A stretch of DNA of 64,000 nt from an uncultured Lysobacteraceae bacterium (GCA_902825775.1 CADECF010000011.1:1-64000), one strand, 5' to 3'. Counted from the first letter of the stretch, positions 10,374-23,201 are shown. Notes: generated from the letters alone by a model not told the origin. Translations and numbers: made by a program.

Positions 10374-10604
10374 TTGGACGCAAACACCATCCGTGACTTG
10401 ATCGAAAAAGGCCTGCCCGGCGCGAGCGCCTCGGTATCCGGCGCCGACGGCGTGCACTTCGAGGCGACGGTGGTCGCCGAAGCCTTCCGCGGCAAGCTGC
10501 CGCTGGCCCGGCATCGGCTGGTCTACGCCACGCTCGGCGAGCGCATGGGCGGCGAGATCCACGCGCTGGCGCTGAAGACGCTGACGCCCGAAGAAGCCGG
10601 CTGA
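10374..10604 (+). CDS. ibaG: BolA/IbaG family iron-metabolism protein
   Basis: A 76-aa BolA-like protein that works with monothiol glutaredoxins in [2Fe-2S] handling. The core reads DLIEKGLPGASASVSGADG, then HFEATVVAEAFRGK, then LVYATLGERMGGEIHALALKT, with the conserved histidine in GEIHALAL. I chose the TTG at 10374 because the protein then begins at the normal family N-terminus (DANTIRDLI). The frame is open further upstream, but that part is arginine/proline-rich and unlike the family. IbaG next to murA is the standard gammaproteobacterial order. An inverted palindromic repeat separates it from murA. Confidence 0.85.
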   Translation: MDANTIRDLIEKGLPGASASVSGADGVHFEATVVAEAFRGKLPLARHRLVYATLGERMGGEIHALALKTLTPEEAG

Positions 10605-10619
10605 CGCACCCTCGGCTCT

Positions 10620-12296
<1,677 letters not shown>

Positions 12297-12298
<2 letters not shown>

Positions 12299-12332
12299 AA
12301 CGCCCTCTCCCGCAAGCGGGAGAGGGCGTTTC
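12297..12332. terminator. 17-bp perfect hairpin between convergent genes
   Basis: A perfect 17-base inverted repeat (12297-12313 and 12316-12332) with a two-base AA loop starts inside the TGA stop of the EF-hand protein gene. The stem is GAAACGCCCTCTCCCGC, so the flanking AAA/TTT allows use in both directions. It is probably a bidirectional terminator between the murA operon and the convergent DUF3108 gene. Confidence 0.75.
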
Positions 12333-12352
12333 GGCCGATTTCGCAACGAAAT

Positions 12353-12385
12353 CCCGGGTATCGCCTTCGGCTCCACCCGGGCTAC
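12353..12385. repeat. REP palindrome of the RAYT-linked family (family B)
   Basis: The unit reads CCCGGGTATCGCCTTCGGCT then CCACCCGGGCTAC; its reverse complement begins GTAGCCCGGGTGGAG. It matches the repeats flanking the RAYT transposase at 48892-49624. It directly abuts the stop codon of the DUF3108 gene: on that gene's strand the order is TGA-C-GTAGCCCGGG. Confidence 0.85.
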
Positions 12386-12386
12386 G

Positions 12387-13079
12387 TCAGCGCATCGCCT
12401 GCAACGTGAGGTCCATTTCGTCCTGGCCGTTCCTGCGCTGCAGGATCCGCGCCGGCACCGGCAGGCCGTCGACCACCCAGGCGATGGTCTGCTTCTCGCC
12501 GTCGTTGCGCACCACCTTGGTGGCGGACTTGGGCTTGCCTTGCACGGTGATCGTTTCCTTGCCGGCGACTTCATAGCTGAGCTGCTTGGCGCGGCCGTCT
12601 TCGACCATGCGGTAGTTCAGCGGCTTGCCGGCGGCGACATCGCGGGCGATGGCCAGGTTGATCAGCATGCCGTCCATGTCGCCTATCTTCAGCTTGACCG
12701 GGCCTGCGCGATCGGCTTTGACGTCGCCGCTCCAGCGCGCCTCGCCCTTGTCCCAATCGTAAGTCGCGATCTTGCTGACCTTCTTGATCAGCACGAACGA
12801 GGAGTCGTTGCTGGACAATGGACGCCATTGCCCGCCGCGGTCCTCGAACACCGTCGATTGGGTGAGATTGGCGACGTTGCTGCGGATGGTCAGCGTGTAC
12901 TTCCAGCGGTTGGCGCCCTCAGGCGTCAATGTCATCTTGCCGTTGCCGACCATGCCCATGTAATTGGCCTGGTAGTCGGCGGAGAACGCATCGACCGCCG
13001 CGGCCGGAAAACTGGCGATCGCGAGCGTGGCGGCGAACGCCGCGGCCGTTGCGGAAAAGATTCGGGGTTTGGCATTCAT
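12387..13079 (-). CDS. DUF3108 periplasmic protein (first paralogue)
   Basis: A 230-aa exported protein. The signal peptide (MNAKPRIFSATAAAFAATLA and onward, cleaved near residue 28) sets the start at 13077-13079. The mature part matches the DUF3108 pattern: FSADYQANYMGMVGNGKMTL, a beta-rich middle, LINLAIARDVAAGKPLNYRMVEDG and a final DLTLQAMR. Function is unknown; the family is predicted to be periplasmic and beta-barrel-like. It lies two bases after a second DUF3108 gene and downstream of purN, so it is probably co-transcribed with purine genes. Confidence 0.85.
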   Translation of the reverse strand: MNAKPRIFSATAAAFAATLAIASFPAAAVDAFSADYQANYMGMVGNGKMTLTPEGANRWKYTLTIRSNVANLTQSTVFEDRGGQWRPLSSNDSSFVLIKKVSKIATYDWDKGEARWSGDVKADRAGPVKLKIGDMDGMLINLAIARDVAAGKPLNYRMVEDGRAKQLSYEVAGKETITVQGKPKSATKVVRNDGEKQTIAWVVDGLPVPARILQRRNGQDEMDLTLQAMR

Positions 13080-13081
13080 GC

Positions 13082-13879
13082 TCACTGGCTCCTGGTGTAC
13101 TGGATGAGACGCAGGTCGGTGACATCCTCGCCGTCCTTGCGCTGCACCATGCGGATCGGGGTCGGTACGCCGTACGAGACCCAAAAAATGGTTTCTTCGC
13201 TGCCGCTGCGCACGCGGTTGACGCGCATCGCGTTGTAGTCGAGGTCGTCGACGGTGACCTTTTCCAGCTCGGGCGACACCACGTACTCGTGGTTGCGCAC
13301 GCGGCCGTCGTCGACGAAGCGGTATTGCAACTGCTTGCCCGGTGTCGCATCGCGCACGATCGCCAGGTTGATCAGCAGCGCGCTCATGTCGCCGTCCTGC
13401 AGCGTCACCGCGGCGCGGCGGTCCTTCTTGACGTCGCCCTGCCAGATCGCCGAATGCGTGTCCCAGTCGTAGACGCCGGTGTACTTCTTGCCCGAGAAGA
13501 TCGCGTGCCGCACCGTGGCCTGGCTCAGCGGACGATAGCGGCCGTCGACCACGTCGAACAGCGTGCTCTGCTCGATATTGAGCGCGGCCAGCCGCGCCAA
13601 GCCGCGCGTGCCGCGCAGGCCCAGATCCACGCGCCAGCGATCGCCGTCGAGCTTGGCCACTTGCAGCGTGGCATCGCCGACCCGCTTGCCGCCGCGGTAC
13701 ACCTCGTAGTCGGCCACGAACGGCTGCAGCGGCGCTTGCGCGGGCGCTGCGAGCGGCAAAAGCGCGGGATCCGCCGCCGCTGCGTCCGAAGCCGGAGGCG
13801 GCTCCTGCTGCGGGGCGGTTTCTTGCGCATAGGCGAGGCCGAGCGGCAGCAACAGCAGCAGGGCGAGGGGACGGATCAT
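13082..13879 (-). CDS. DUF3108 periplasmic protein (second paralogue)
   Basis: A 265-aa paralogue of the gene directly downstream. It has a clear signal peptide (MIRPLALLLLLPLGLAYA), a Pro/Ala/Gln-rich linker at about residues 20-55, and the DUF3108 domain (FVADYEVYRGGKRVGDATLQ, LINLAIVRDATPGKQLQYRFVDDG and VTDLRLIQYTR). Shared blocks such as TYDWD/VYDWD and the NLAI-RD motif show tandem duplication. The ATG at 13877-13879 overlaps the purN stop. An in-frame upstream start would bury the signal peptide. Function unknown. Confidence 0.85.
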   Translation of the reverse strand: MIRPLALLLLLPLGLAYAQETAPQQEPPPASDAAAADPALLPLAAPAQAPLQPFVADYEVYRGGKRVGDATLQVAKLDGDRWRVDLGLRGTRGLARLAALNIEQSTLFDVVDGRYRPLSQATVRHAIFSGKKYTGVYDWDTHSAIWQGDVKKDRRAAVTLQDGDMSALLINLAIVRDATPGKQLQYRFVDDGRVRNHEYVVSPELEKVTVDDLDYNAMRVNRVRSGSEETIFWVSYGVPTPIRMVQRKDGEDVTDLRLIQYTRSQ

Positions 13880-14541
13880 TGATGTCCAGAAGGAGCGAGT
13901 CGGCCGGCGCAATCTAAGTGCAGCGGCGTAAACAGGGTATGACCATCTAGAGTTACGGTTGTTCCGCGTTCATTAAGCCGCCCGGCCACGACCAGCCGCA
14001 AAACCGCCACCAGCAAGGGATGCTCGCGCTCGAGCACCCGTGCGGACAACGTTTCCGTCGTGTCGCCGGGCAGCACCGGAACGCGTGCTTGAGCGATCAC
14101 CGCACCGGCATCCAGCGCCGGAATGACGAAATGCACGCTGACGCCGTGTTCCTCGTCGCCCGCTTCGAGCGCCCGCGCATGCGTGCGCAAGCCCCGGTAC
14201 TTCGGCAGCAGCGACGGATGGATATTGAGCAGGCGACCGCTGAAACGTTCGACGAAGGCATCGCCCAGGATGCGCAGATAGCCCGCGCAGACGATCCAGT
14301 CCGGCGCGCAGGCGGCGACGGCATCGCCCAATTCGCGGTCGAAGTCTTCGCGCGCTGCGTAGGATTTCGCGTCGCGGCTCCAGCGCAGAGGTTCGGATAC
14401 GCGTTGCAGCGCCTGCGCGGCGGGTTTGTCGGAGAACACGCCGACGATTTCGGCATCAAGGCTGCCAGTGGCGATCGCATCCAGCACCGCCTGCAGATTG
14501 CTGCCGCGACCGGAGGCTAGAACGGCGATCCGCCTACGCAC
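13876..14541 (-). CDS. purN: Phosphoribosylglycinamide formyltransferase
   Basis: A 221-aa enzyme transferring a formyl group from 10-formyl-THF to GAR in purine synthesis. The phosphate-binding motif GRGSNL is at residues 11-16. The catalytic region has IHPSLLPKYRGLRTHARAL with the essential histidine and asparagine context (LNIHPSLLP). Length is normal. It sits three bases after a small membrane-protein gene, downstream of purM, and overlaps the following DUF3108 gene by four bases. Confidence 0.96.
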   Translation of the reverse strand: MRRRIAVLASGRGSNLQAVLDAIATGSLDAEIVGVFSDKPAAQALQRVSEPLRWSRDAKSYAAREDFDRELGDAVAACAPDWIVCAGYLRILGDAFVERFSGRLLNIHPSLLPKYRGLRTHARALEAGDEEHGVSVHFVIPALDAGAVIAQARVPVLPGDTTETLSARVLEREHPLLVAVLRLVVAGRLNERGTTVTLDGHTLFTPLHLDCAGRLAPSGHQ

Positions 14542-14544
14542 GCT

Positions 14545-14967
14545 TCAATGCCCCACGACAGGCAACCGCCGCTTTTCCGAGTCGGCCCTAAGCAGAAATT
14601 TAAGTTGGCGTGCTGCGCGTAACGCTTCTGCGTAGAACAAAACCGTCGACAAAGCAGCGAGCAGCAAGGGGAATTTCAGCCAAGCCCATAGCGCCCCAGG
14701 CTGATTGCCGAAGCCCGAAATCACGACGTACAGCAGCATCGCCAGGGCAAGTCCTGTCATGACTATCCAAGACCAGTGCATATGCATTCGAATTTCCGTC
14801 CGGGATCCGGCCGTCTCGTCGAACGATCTTCCATAAATATGGGGCCGCGATTCGCCGCCGAAATTTGCGTTGCGGCGGATGTGGAATCCGGTTTCGGTTA
14901 TGGTTCCCACGAAATATTCGCTTGCCGAAGGCTGATCGCCGGTCGAAATGGACTCTATGAAATCCAT
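14545..14967 (-). CDS. Hypothetical two-helix membrane protein between purM and purN
   Basis: A predicted 140-aa protein. The first 70 residues are polar (MDFIESISTGDQPSASEYFV). Two hydrophobic helices follow at about residues 70-91 (SWIVMTGLALAMLLYVVISG) and 100-120 (LKFPLLLAALSTVLFYAEAL), with a basic tail. The start ATG at 14965-14967 is a choice; a longer frame exists upstream but has no family support. I do not recognise it. Its position between purM (97-base gap) and purN (3-base gap) suggests it shares their transcript. Confidence 0.6.
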   Translation of the reverse strand: MDFIESISTGDQPSASEYFVGTITETGFHIRRNANFGGESRPHIYGRSFDETAGSRTEIRMHMHWSWIVMTGLALAMLLYVVISGFGNQPGALWAWLKFPLLLAALSTVLFYAEALRAARQLKFLLRADSEKRRLPVVGH

Positions 14968-15064
14968 GATCGTATGCTTGCCTCGCGTCGCACTCGACAC
15001 GCGTCGGAGCGCTTCTCGCTTCGATAGTGACGAGCGCAAGGTCAACCGGTAATAAGGCACGGAT

Positions 15065-16099
15065 TCAGCCGATCCGAACGCGCTCAGCGCCGCGCGCGGC
15101 GACGACCTCGCCGATCTGGCGATGCGCCAATCCCAGCCGATCGAGATCGCTCTCCACCGCCGCGGCTTCGTTTTGCGCGACGACCAGCACAAAGCCGACG
15201 CCGCAATTGAACGTGCGCCACATCTCCTCGCGCGGCACCGCGCCTTCGCGTTGCAGCCAGTCGAATACCGGCGGCAGGACGATCGCCGAGGCCTCGATAT
15301 CCAGCCCCAAGCCGTCGGGAATCACCCGGATGATGTTCTCGGTGAGACCGCCGCCGGTGATGTGCGCCATCGCATGCAGGTCGTGCTTGCCGAGCAATTC
15401 GAGGATGGGTTTGACGTACAGCGCCGTCGGCGCCATCAGCGCATCGATCAGCTCGACGCCGCCGACGTCGACATCGGCAGGACGCCCGGCGCGATCGTAG
15501 ATGCGGCGGATCAGCGAATAGCCGTTGGAGTGCGGACCGCTGGACGCGATACCGATCAGCACATCGCCTTCGCGCACCTTGGCGCCGTCGAGCAATTTCG
15601 ATTTTTCCACCGCGCCGACGGTGAAGCCGGCTAGGTCGTATTCGCCGGGCGGGTACATGTCCGGCATCTCGGCGGTCTCGCCGCCGATCAGCGCGCAACC
15701 GGCCAGTTCGCAGCCCTTGGCGATGCCGCCGACCACGGCCACGGTGGTGTCGACATCCAATTTGCCCGTGGCGAAGTAATCCAGGAAGAACAGCGGTTCG
15801 GCGCCCTGCACCAGCACGTCGTTCACGCACATGCCGACCAGATCGATGCCGATCGTGTCGTGGCGGTTCAGCTGCTGCGCCAATTTCAGTTTGGTGCCGA
15901 CGCCGTCGGTGCCCGAGACCAGCACGGGTTCCTTGTATTTGCCGGACAGGTCGAACAGCGCGCCGAAGCCGCCCAGGCCGCCCATCACCTCGGGGCGGAA
16001 GCTGCGCTTGACCAGCGGCTTGATGCGTTCGACGACTTCGTTGCCGGCATCGATATCGACGCCCGCGTCGCGGTAAGTGAGTGGGGTAGGAGTCGTCAC
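15065..16099 (-). CDS. purM: Phosphoribosylformylglycinamidine cyclo-ligase
   Basis: A 344-aa AIR synthetase, ATP-dependent ring closure of FGAM in purine synthesis. Family motifs are [49 protein letters not shown] and [11 protein letters not shown]. It is the first gene of the purM-(membrane protein)-purN-DUF3108-DUF3108 run. It is divergent from the DUF2066-perM-hda operon, with a 123-base shared promoter region. Confidence 0.97.
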   Translation of the reverse strand: MTTPTPLTYRDAGVDIDAGNEVVERIKPLVKRSFRPEVMGGLGGFGALFDLSGKYKEPVLVSGTDGVGTKLKLAQQLNRHDTIGIDLVGMCVNDVLVQGAEPLFFLDYFATGKLDVDTTVAVVGGIAKGCELAGCALIGGETAEMPDMYPPGEYDLAGFTVGAVEKSKLLDGAKVREGDVLIGIASSGPHSNGYSLIRRIYDRAGRPADVDVGGVELIDALMAPTALYVKPILELLGKHDLHAMAHITGGGLTENIIRVIPDGLGLDIEASAIVLPPVFDWLQREGAVPREEMWRTFNCGVGFVLVVAQNEAAAVESDLDRLGLAHRQIGEVVAARGAERVRIG

Positions 16100-16222
16100 G
16101 GCTGCTCGCAGGGCGCTGGGACGGCAATTTTAGCAGTGCTGGGGGCGCCGACATGGACGCGGGAGCCCCGCTGCGGCACCATTTCCGCTGGCGCAGCGCA
16201 ACCGCGTGGCAGGATAGAGACG

Positions 16223-17296
16223 ATGCATCTAGCAATCCGGTGGGCCAAAACGACGATTTGGCTGCTGGCGGCCTCGCTGGCGATGGCCGGCGCAGCGTCC
16301 GCGCAGCGCGTCGAGGGCGACCGCGCGGGCGCGCAGGGCGTGTACGAGGCCGAAGTGCCGGTCAACAGCCAGAGCGAGAGCGAGCGCAACGCCGGCTTGG
16401 CTCGGGCCCTGGCGCAGGTGCTGGGCAAACTGTCGGGCGAGGGCAACGCCGCGATGCGCCCCGGCGTCGGCCAGGAACTGCGCCGCGCCAAGGATTATGT
16501 GCGCAGTTACGACTACCGCCAGGACGAGGGACTCTCGGCCAGCGGCGCGCCGACCTTCCGCACCACGCTGATCGCCCGTTTCGATCAGGACAAGGTCGAC
16601 GGCATGGCGGCCTCGCTGGGCGTGCCGGTCTGGCCCGAGCCGCGACCCAAGCCGGTGATCTGGTTGGCGATCGACGACGGCAAAGGTCCGCGCCTGGTCG
16701 CGCTGCCGCAGAACAACGTCGCCAAACCGCTGACCCAGCGCGCGATCGAGCGCGGCTACCGTTTGGGCCTGCCGGGCGGCAGCGCGGCCGAACAAGCCGC
16801 GGTCGGCGCCATCTGGCGCGGCGATACCAGCGCCATCTCACGTTTGTCCTCGCGCTACAGCCCGCCGATGCAATTGATCGGCAAACTGTACCGCTCCAAA
16901 GGCGGCTGGACCGCGGACTGGACTTTCGTCGACGGCGGCAAGGTGCTGGTGCAGAAATCGGTCGAGCAGGGCGATGCGCGCCGCGCGTTGGCCTCCGGCG
17001 CGGACGTGGCCGGCGATGCGCTGTCGCGCAAATACGCCAAGCGCAATGCGGTCGGCCCGGCCGGCACTTATCGGGTCGCGTTCACCGGCGTGGACAGCGC
17101 CGACGATTTCATCCGTCTGTCCGCTTATCTGCAGAAATTGCCGGTGGTGCGCAAGATCACGCCCGCCCGCGCCACGCCGACGGTCATCGAGTACGACCTG
17201 GAGCTGGTGACCGGCATCGCCGGCCTCAAGCGCATGGCCGATGAGGACGTGCTGACCGGCGGCGACGGCGAGCCCGCCACGTTCCAATTGCGCTGA
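16223..17296 (+). CDS. DUF2066 exported protein
   Basis: A 357-aa protein with a signal peptide (about residues 1-27, ending GAASA). The domain opens with YEAEVPVNSQSESERNAGLARALAQ and contains DYRQDEG and TLIARFDQDKV, typical of DUF2066. Function is unknown, but the gene is regularly found upstream of perM and hda in gammaproteobacteria, as here. The start ATG at 16223 is chosen because it gives the signal peptide. The stop shares bases with perM (TGATG). Confidence 0.88.
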   Translation: MHLAIRWAKTTIWLLAASLAMAGAASAQRVEGDRAGAQGVYEAEVPVNSQSESERNAGLARALAQVLGKLSGEGNAAMRPGVGQELRRAKDYVRSYDYRQDEGLSASGAPTFRTTLIARFDQDKVDGMAASLGVPVWPEPRPKPVIWLAIDDGKGPRLVALPQNNVAKPLTQRAIERGYRLGLPGGSAAEQAAVGAIWRGDTSAISRLSSRYSPPMQLIGKLYRSKGGWTADWTFVDGGKVLVQKSVEQGDARRALASGADVAGDALSRKYAKRNAVGPAGTYRVAFTGVDSADDFIRLSAYLQKLPVVRKITPARATPTVIEYDLELVTGIAGLKRMADEDVLTGGDGEPATFQLR

Positions 17297-18474
17297 TGGC
17301 CGCGCCTATGAACGAGACGGCCATGGCCGACATCGCGTTGTTCCTCAAGCGCATGCAATGGGGCCTGATCGCGCTGGCCGCCGGCTGGCTGGTGTGGCTG
17401 CTGGCGCCGATCCTGACGCCGTTCGTGATGGCGGCCCTGCTCGGCTGGCTCGGCGATCCGCTGGTCGACCGGCTGCAACGCGCCGGGCGTTCGCGCAATG
17501 TCGCGGTGACGTTGGTGTTCGTGGCGATGACGCTGTTGGTGGTGCTGGCGTTGCTGCTGCTGGTGCCGGTGATCGAGGAGCAGATCACCACGTTGATCGA
17601 GGCCTTGCCGCATTACCGGGACTGGTTCGTCGGTACTGCGTTGCCGTGGTTGGAGCGGCGCCTGGGCATACAGTTGACGGTGTGGCTGGACCCCAACCGC
17701 ATCATCACTTTGGTGCGCGAGCATTGGGAGCAGGCCGGCGGCGTCGCGGCGACCATGCTCGGCTATCTGTCACGTTCCGGTTTCGCGGTGCTGGCCTGGG
17801 TCGCGAACATCGTACTGCTGCCGGTGCTGACCTTCTTCCTGCTGCGCGATTGGGACGTGTTCGTCGAACGCGCGGCCTCGCTGGTGCCGCGCAAGCACAT
17901 CGACACCGTATCGCGGCTGGCGCAGGAATCCAGCGAAGTGCTGGGCGGCTTTCTGCGCGGCCAACTGCTGGTGATGGTGATCCTGGGCATCATGTACGGC
18001 CTGGGACTCTGGTTGGTGGGTCTGGATCTGGGCATCCTGATCGGCATCATCGCTGGCCTGTTCACTTTCGTGCCTTACCTGGGTCCGACCAGCGGCGTGG
18101 TGTTCGGCGTGATCGCGGCGCTGGTGCAGTACGGCGATTGGAAGCATGTGGTCGGGGTGCTGGCGGTGTTCGGCATCGGCCAGGTGATCGAGAGTTATTG
18201 GCTGACGCCCAAGCTGGTGGGCGACCGTATCGGTTTGCATCCGGTGGCGGTGATCTTCGCGGTGCTGGCCGGCGGTCAGTTGTTCGGTTTCCTGGGCATG
18301 CTGCTGGCGCTACCGGTGGCGGCCATCGCCAACGTGCTGCTGCGCTACGCGCATGAGCGCTACACGCACAGCAAGCTGTATGGCGGCGATCGGCCCGAGA
18401 TCCTGCTCGATCCGCATGCGAGTCAGGGCGGCATCATCGTGCCCGACGAGCACAAGGGCCCCGACCAGGCGTGA
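17296..18474 (+). CDS. perM: AI-2E family transporter / PerM permease
   Basis: A 392-aa polytopic inner-membrane protein with about eight hydrophobic segments, including the PerM/TqsA-type motifs APILTPFVMAALLGWLGDPL, LPVLTFFLLRDWD, and FVPYLGPTSGVVFG followed by VIESYWLTPKLVGDRIGLHP. Substrates in this family are poorly defined (AI-2 export, or Na+/H+ exchange for some). It is coupled to DUF2066 upstream and overlaps the hda GTG start. Confidence 0.9.
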   Translation: MAAPMNETAMADIALFLKRMQWGLIALAAGWLVWLLAPILTPFVMAALLGWLGDPLVDRLQRAGRSRNVAVTLVFVAMTLLVVLALLLLVPVIEEQITTLIEALPHYRDWFVGTALPWLERRLGIQLTVWLDPNRIITLVREHWEQAGGVAATMLGYLSRSGFAVLAWVANIVLLPVLTFFLLRDWDVFVERAASLVPRKHIDTVSRLAQESSEVLGGFLRGQLLVMVILGIMYGLGLWLVGLDLGILIGIIAGLFTFVPYLGPTSGVVFGVIAALVQYGDWKHVVGVLAVFGIGQVIESYWLTPKLVGDRIGLHPVAVIFAVLAGGQLFGFLGMLLALPVAAIANVLLRYAHERYTHSKLYGGDRPEILLDPHASQGGIIVPDEHKGPDQA

Positions 18475-19166
18475 GCGCGCAGCTGCCGCTGGCGTTGCGC
18501 TACTCGCCCGACCAGCGTTTCGAAACCTTCGTCGGCGCACCGGCCGGCGCCATCGCGGCATTGCAGGCGCTGGCCGAGCGTCCTGCTGCGGATTGGCTGT
18601 ACGTGTCGGGTCCGCCCGGCGTCGGCAAAACGCATCTCGCGTTGGCTGCTTGTGCGGCCGCCGAGCAGGCGGGCCGACGTGCGGCGTATCTGCCGCTGGT
18701 CGCCGCCGCAGGCCGGTTGCGCGAGGCGCTGGAGGCGCTGGAAGGCAACGATCTGATCGCTTTGGACGGCGTCGGCGCGATCGCGGGCGATCGCGACGAC
18801 GAGATCGCGCTATTCGATTTCCACAACCGCGCGCGCAGCGCCGCACTCAATGTGCTCTACACCGCCGACGCGATGCCCGACGGCCTGCCGCTGACCTTGC
18901 CGGACCTGCGCTCGCGCCTGTCGCAATGCGTGCGCATCGCATTGGCGCCGTTGTACGACGAAGGCCGCCGCGAAGTACTGCGCCTGCGCGCGCAACGGCG
19001 TGGCCTGGCGCTCGACGAAGCGGCGCTCGACTGGCTGTTGAAGCGCGTCGACCGCGATCTGGGCAGCTTGACGGCCTTGCTCGACAAGTTGGATCGCGAA
19101 TCGTTGGCGGCGCAGCGGCGGGTGACGGTGCCGTTTCTGCGGCAAATACTCGGCGCCGAGTCCTAA
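18471..19166 (+). CDS. hda: DnaA regulatory inactivator Hda
   Basis: A 231-aa AAA+ protein homologous to DnaA domain III without the DNA-binding domain. It stimulates DnaA-ATP hydrolysis when bound to the sliding clamp. The clamp-binding motif QLPLAL is at residues 4-9. Walker A GPPGVGKT is at 47-54. The sensor and arginine-finger area reads LPDLRSRLSQCVRI. It starts with GTG (18471) overlapping the perM stop. It converges on murU across a palindromic repeat. Confidence 0.93.
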   Translation: MSAQLPLALRYSPDQRFETFVGAPAGAIAALQALAERPAADWLYVSGPPGVGKTHLALAACAAAEQAGRRAAYLPLVAAAGRLREALEALEGNDLIALDGVGAIAGDRDDEIALFDFHNRARSAALNVLYTADAMPDGLPLTLPDLRSRLSQCVRIALAPLYDEGRREVLRLRAQRRGLALDEAALDWLLKRVDRDLGSLTALLDKLDRESLAAQRRVTVPFLRQILGAES

Positions 19167-19171
19167 AGTTT

Positions 19172-21155
<1,984 letters not shown>

Positions 21156-21163
21156 CTAGAAAC

Positions 21164-21451
21164 TCAGCGCGGCGGCAGCGTGGTGCGCTTGCGCCGGAAC
21201 AAGCTGACGATGATCAGGATCACGATCGCACCCAACAATGCGCCGACGAATCCGGCCGCCTGTCCAGGCGCATACCAACCCATCTGCTGGCCGATGAAAC
21301 TGGCCGCGACCGCGCCGGCGATGCCCAGCAGCGTGGTCAGGATGATGCCCATCTTGTCGTTGCCCGGCTTCAGGAAACGCGCCAGCAGGCCGACTACGAA
21401 ACCGATCAGGATCGTGACGATCCAGTTGTTATCGCCCAGCAAACCTTCCAT
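21164..21451 (-). CDS. GlsB/YeaQ/YmgE family stress-response membrane protein
   Basis: A 95-aa protein with three hydrophobic, glycine-rich helices (WIVTILIGFVVGLLARFL, then IILTTLLGIAGAVAASFIG, then AAGFVGALLGAIVILIIVSL) and a basic tail. This is the transglycosylase-associated/GlsB pattern, linked to general stress in other bacteria though its activity is unproven. It is a single gene with its own terminator. Confidence 0.88.
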   Translation of the reverse strand: MEGLLGDNNWIVTILIGFVVGLLARFLKPGNDKMGIILTTLLGIAGAVAASFIGQQMGWYAPGQAAGFVGALLGAIVILIIVSLFRRKRTTLPPR

Positions 21452-21511
21452 ACCCCCTCCGATGTGGAAAAGCCCGGCCGAGGATAGCAGCCCCCGCGGC
21501 CGGCGCCAGTG

Positions 21512-23002
21512 TCAGCAGCAGCCGTGTTCCCCGTGCTGGTCGCCGCCCGCCACCGCGGCGACGCCCATCGTTTCGCCGCGCACGCTGGCCGCATGATGCT
21601 CGGCGATCACGCGGGCCACGGATGCGGTGACGCGCTTGCCCATCGGAATGTGCAGGAATTCGTTCGGCCCGTGCGCATTGGAATGGGGCCCCAGCACGCC
21701 GGTGATCATGAACTGCGCGCCCGGGAATTTTTCGCCGAGCATGCCCATGAAAGGAATCGTGCCGCCTTCGCCCATGTACATCGCCGGCGCTTTGAAGAAT
21801 TCCAAGCTCGCCGCATCGATCGCCTTCTCCAGCCAGGGCGACATCGCCGGCGCATTCCAGCCGGTCGATGCCTTTTCGAGCGCGAGCGACACCTTCGCGC
21901 CGTTCGGCGGATCGCGCAGCAGGGCTTCCTGCAGCAGTTCGCCGCCGCGCTTGCCGTCCAGCGTGGGCGGCAGGCGCAGGCTGAGCTTCACCGACGTCGA
22001 CGGGCGCAGCACATTGCCGGCCGACGATAGCGGCGGCAGGCCATCGGCGCCTGTCACCGACAAGGCCGGACGCCAGGTACGGTTGAGCACCAGTTCGGAC
22101 AGATCGTCCGCCATGGGCGTCATGCCCGGCAGGAACGGGAACTTGCTGTAGACCTCGTCGCCCAGCACATCGGCGACCTTCTTGGCCTGGGCCAGCCGAT
22201 CCGCGGGGACGTCGACGTGCAGGCCGTCGACGAGGATGCGCCCGGTCTTCTCGTCCTCGATCCGCGACAACAATTGCCGCAGCAGGCGGAAGCTCGACGG
22301 CACGATGCCCGAAGCATCGCCCGAGTGGACGCCTTCGGCCAACACCTTCACCGTGAAATTGCCGCCGGCCATGCCGCGCAGCGACGTGGTGCACCACAGC
22401 TGGTCGTAATTGCCGCAACCCGAATCCAGGCACACCACCAGCGAGGGTTTACCGATGCGGTCGGCGAGATGGTCGACGTAGGCGGGCAAATCGTAGCTGC
22501 CCGATTCCTCGCAGGCCTCGATCAGCACCACGCAGCGCGCATGCGGCGCATTCTGTTGCTGCAGCGCCTGGATCGCGGCCAGCGAACCGAAGATCGCGTA
22601 GCCGTCGTCCGCGCCGCCGCGGCCGAACAACTTGTCGCCCTTGAGTACGGGCTTCCACGGGCCGAGGTCGTCGTCCCAACCGGTCATTTCGGGCTGCTTG
22701 TCCAGATGTCCGTACAACAGCACGCAGTCGTCGCCGGTTTCCGGGCCGGTGGCCGGGATATCGATGAAGATCAGCGGCGTACGGCCTTCCAGGCGTACCA
22801 CTTCCAAGTGCATGCCGGGTATCGACTGCGCCCGCGCCCAGGCTTCCATCAGCTTGACCGCATCCTCCATGTAGCCGTTCTTGACCCAGTCGGCATCGAA
22901 CATCGGCGACTTGTTGGGGATGCGGATGTACTCGACGAGCTGGGGGACGATGTCATCGTCCCATTTTTCGGCCACGAAACGATCGACTTTGCTGGCATCC
23001 AC
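21512..23002 (-). CDS. M20 family metallopeptidase (dipeptidase)
   Basis: A 496-aa zinc peptidase of the M20 carnosinase-like branch. Metal-site motifs are LLYGHLDKQPE (H99), GRGGADDGYAIFG (bridging Asp) and IEACEESGS (catalytic and metal Glu). SNAHGPNEFL supplies the late histidine. The lid/dimerisation insert lies at about residues 215-385. The extreme C-terminus reads DQHGEHGCC, a His/Cys tail I do not associate with the family. It is likely cytoplasmic because no signal peptide is seen. It stands alone. Confidence 0.9.
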   Translation of the reverse strand: MDASKVDRFVAEKWDDDIVPQLVEYIRIPNKSPMFDADWVKNGYMEDAVKLMEAWARAQSIPGMHLEVVRLEGRTPLIFIDIPATGPETGDDCVLLYGHLDKQPEMTGWDDDLGPWKPVLKGDKLFGRGGADDGYAIFGSLAAIQALQQQNAPHARCVVLIEACEESGSYDLPAYVDHLADRIGKPSLVVCLDSGCGNYDQLWCTTSLRGMAGGNFTVKVLAEGVHSGDASGIVPSSFRLLRQLLSRIEDEKTGRILVDGLHVDVPADRLAQAKKVADVLGDEVYSKFPFLPGMTPMADDLSELVLNRTWRPALSVTGADGLPPLSSAGNVLRPSTSVKLSLRLPPTLDGKRGGELLQEALLRDPPNGAKVSLALEKASTGWNAPAMSPWLEKAIDAASLEFFKAPAMYMGEGGTIPFMGMLGEKFPGAQFMITGVLGPHSNAHGPNEFLHIPMGKRVTASVARVIAEHHAASVRGETMGVAAVAGGDQHGEHGCC

Positions 23003-23201
23003 GGCGGACCTGCGTGTGTGGGAACAAGAGCGCGGATTCTAGCGCCGACCGCGTTAGCTAGGGGTTTTCCTATGTTTTTCCACGGCCTATGCCGGTCGGG
23101 CTGCGGCCGCTATGGCGATACGGCGGGCCGGTTCGGCTGCGGAGACTGTCTCGGCCAGCCGCGCAATGCCGGCTGGAATCCATCCCAACCGAGGAATCGC
23201 C

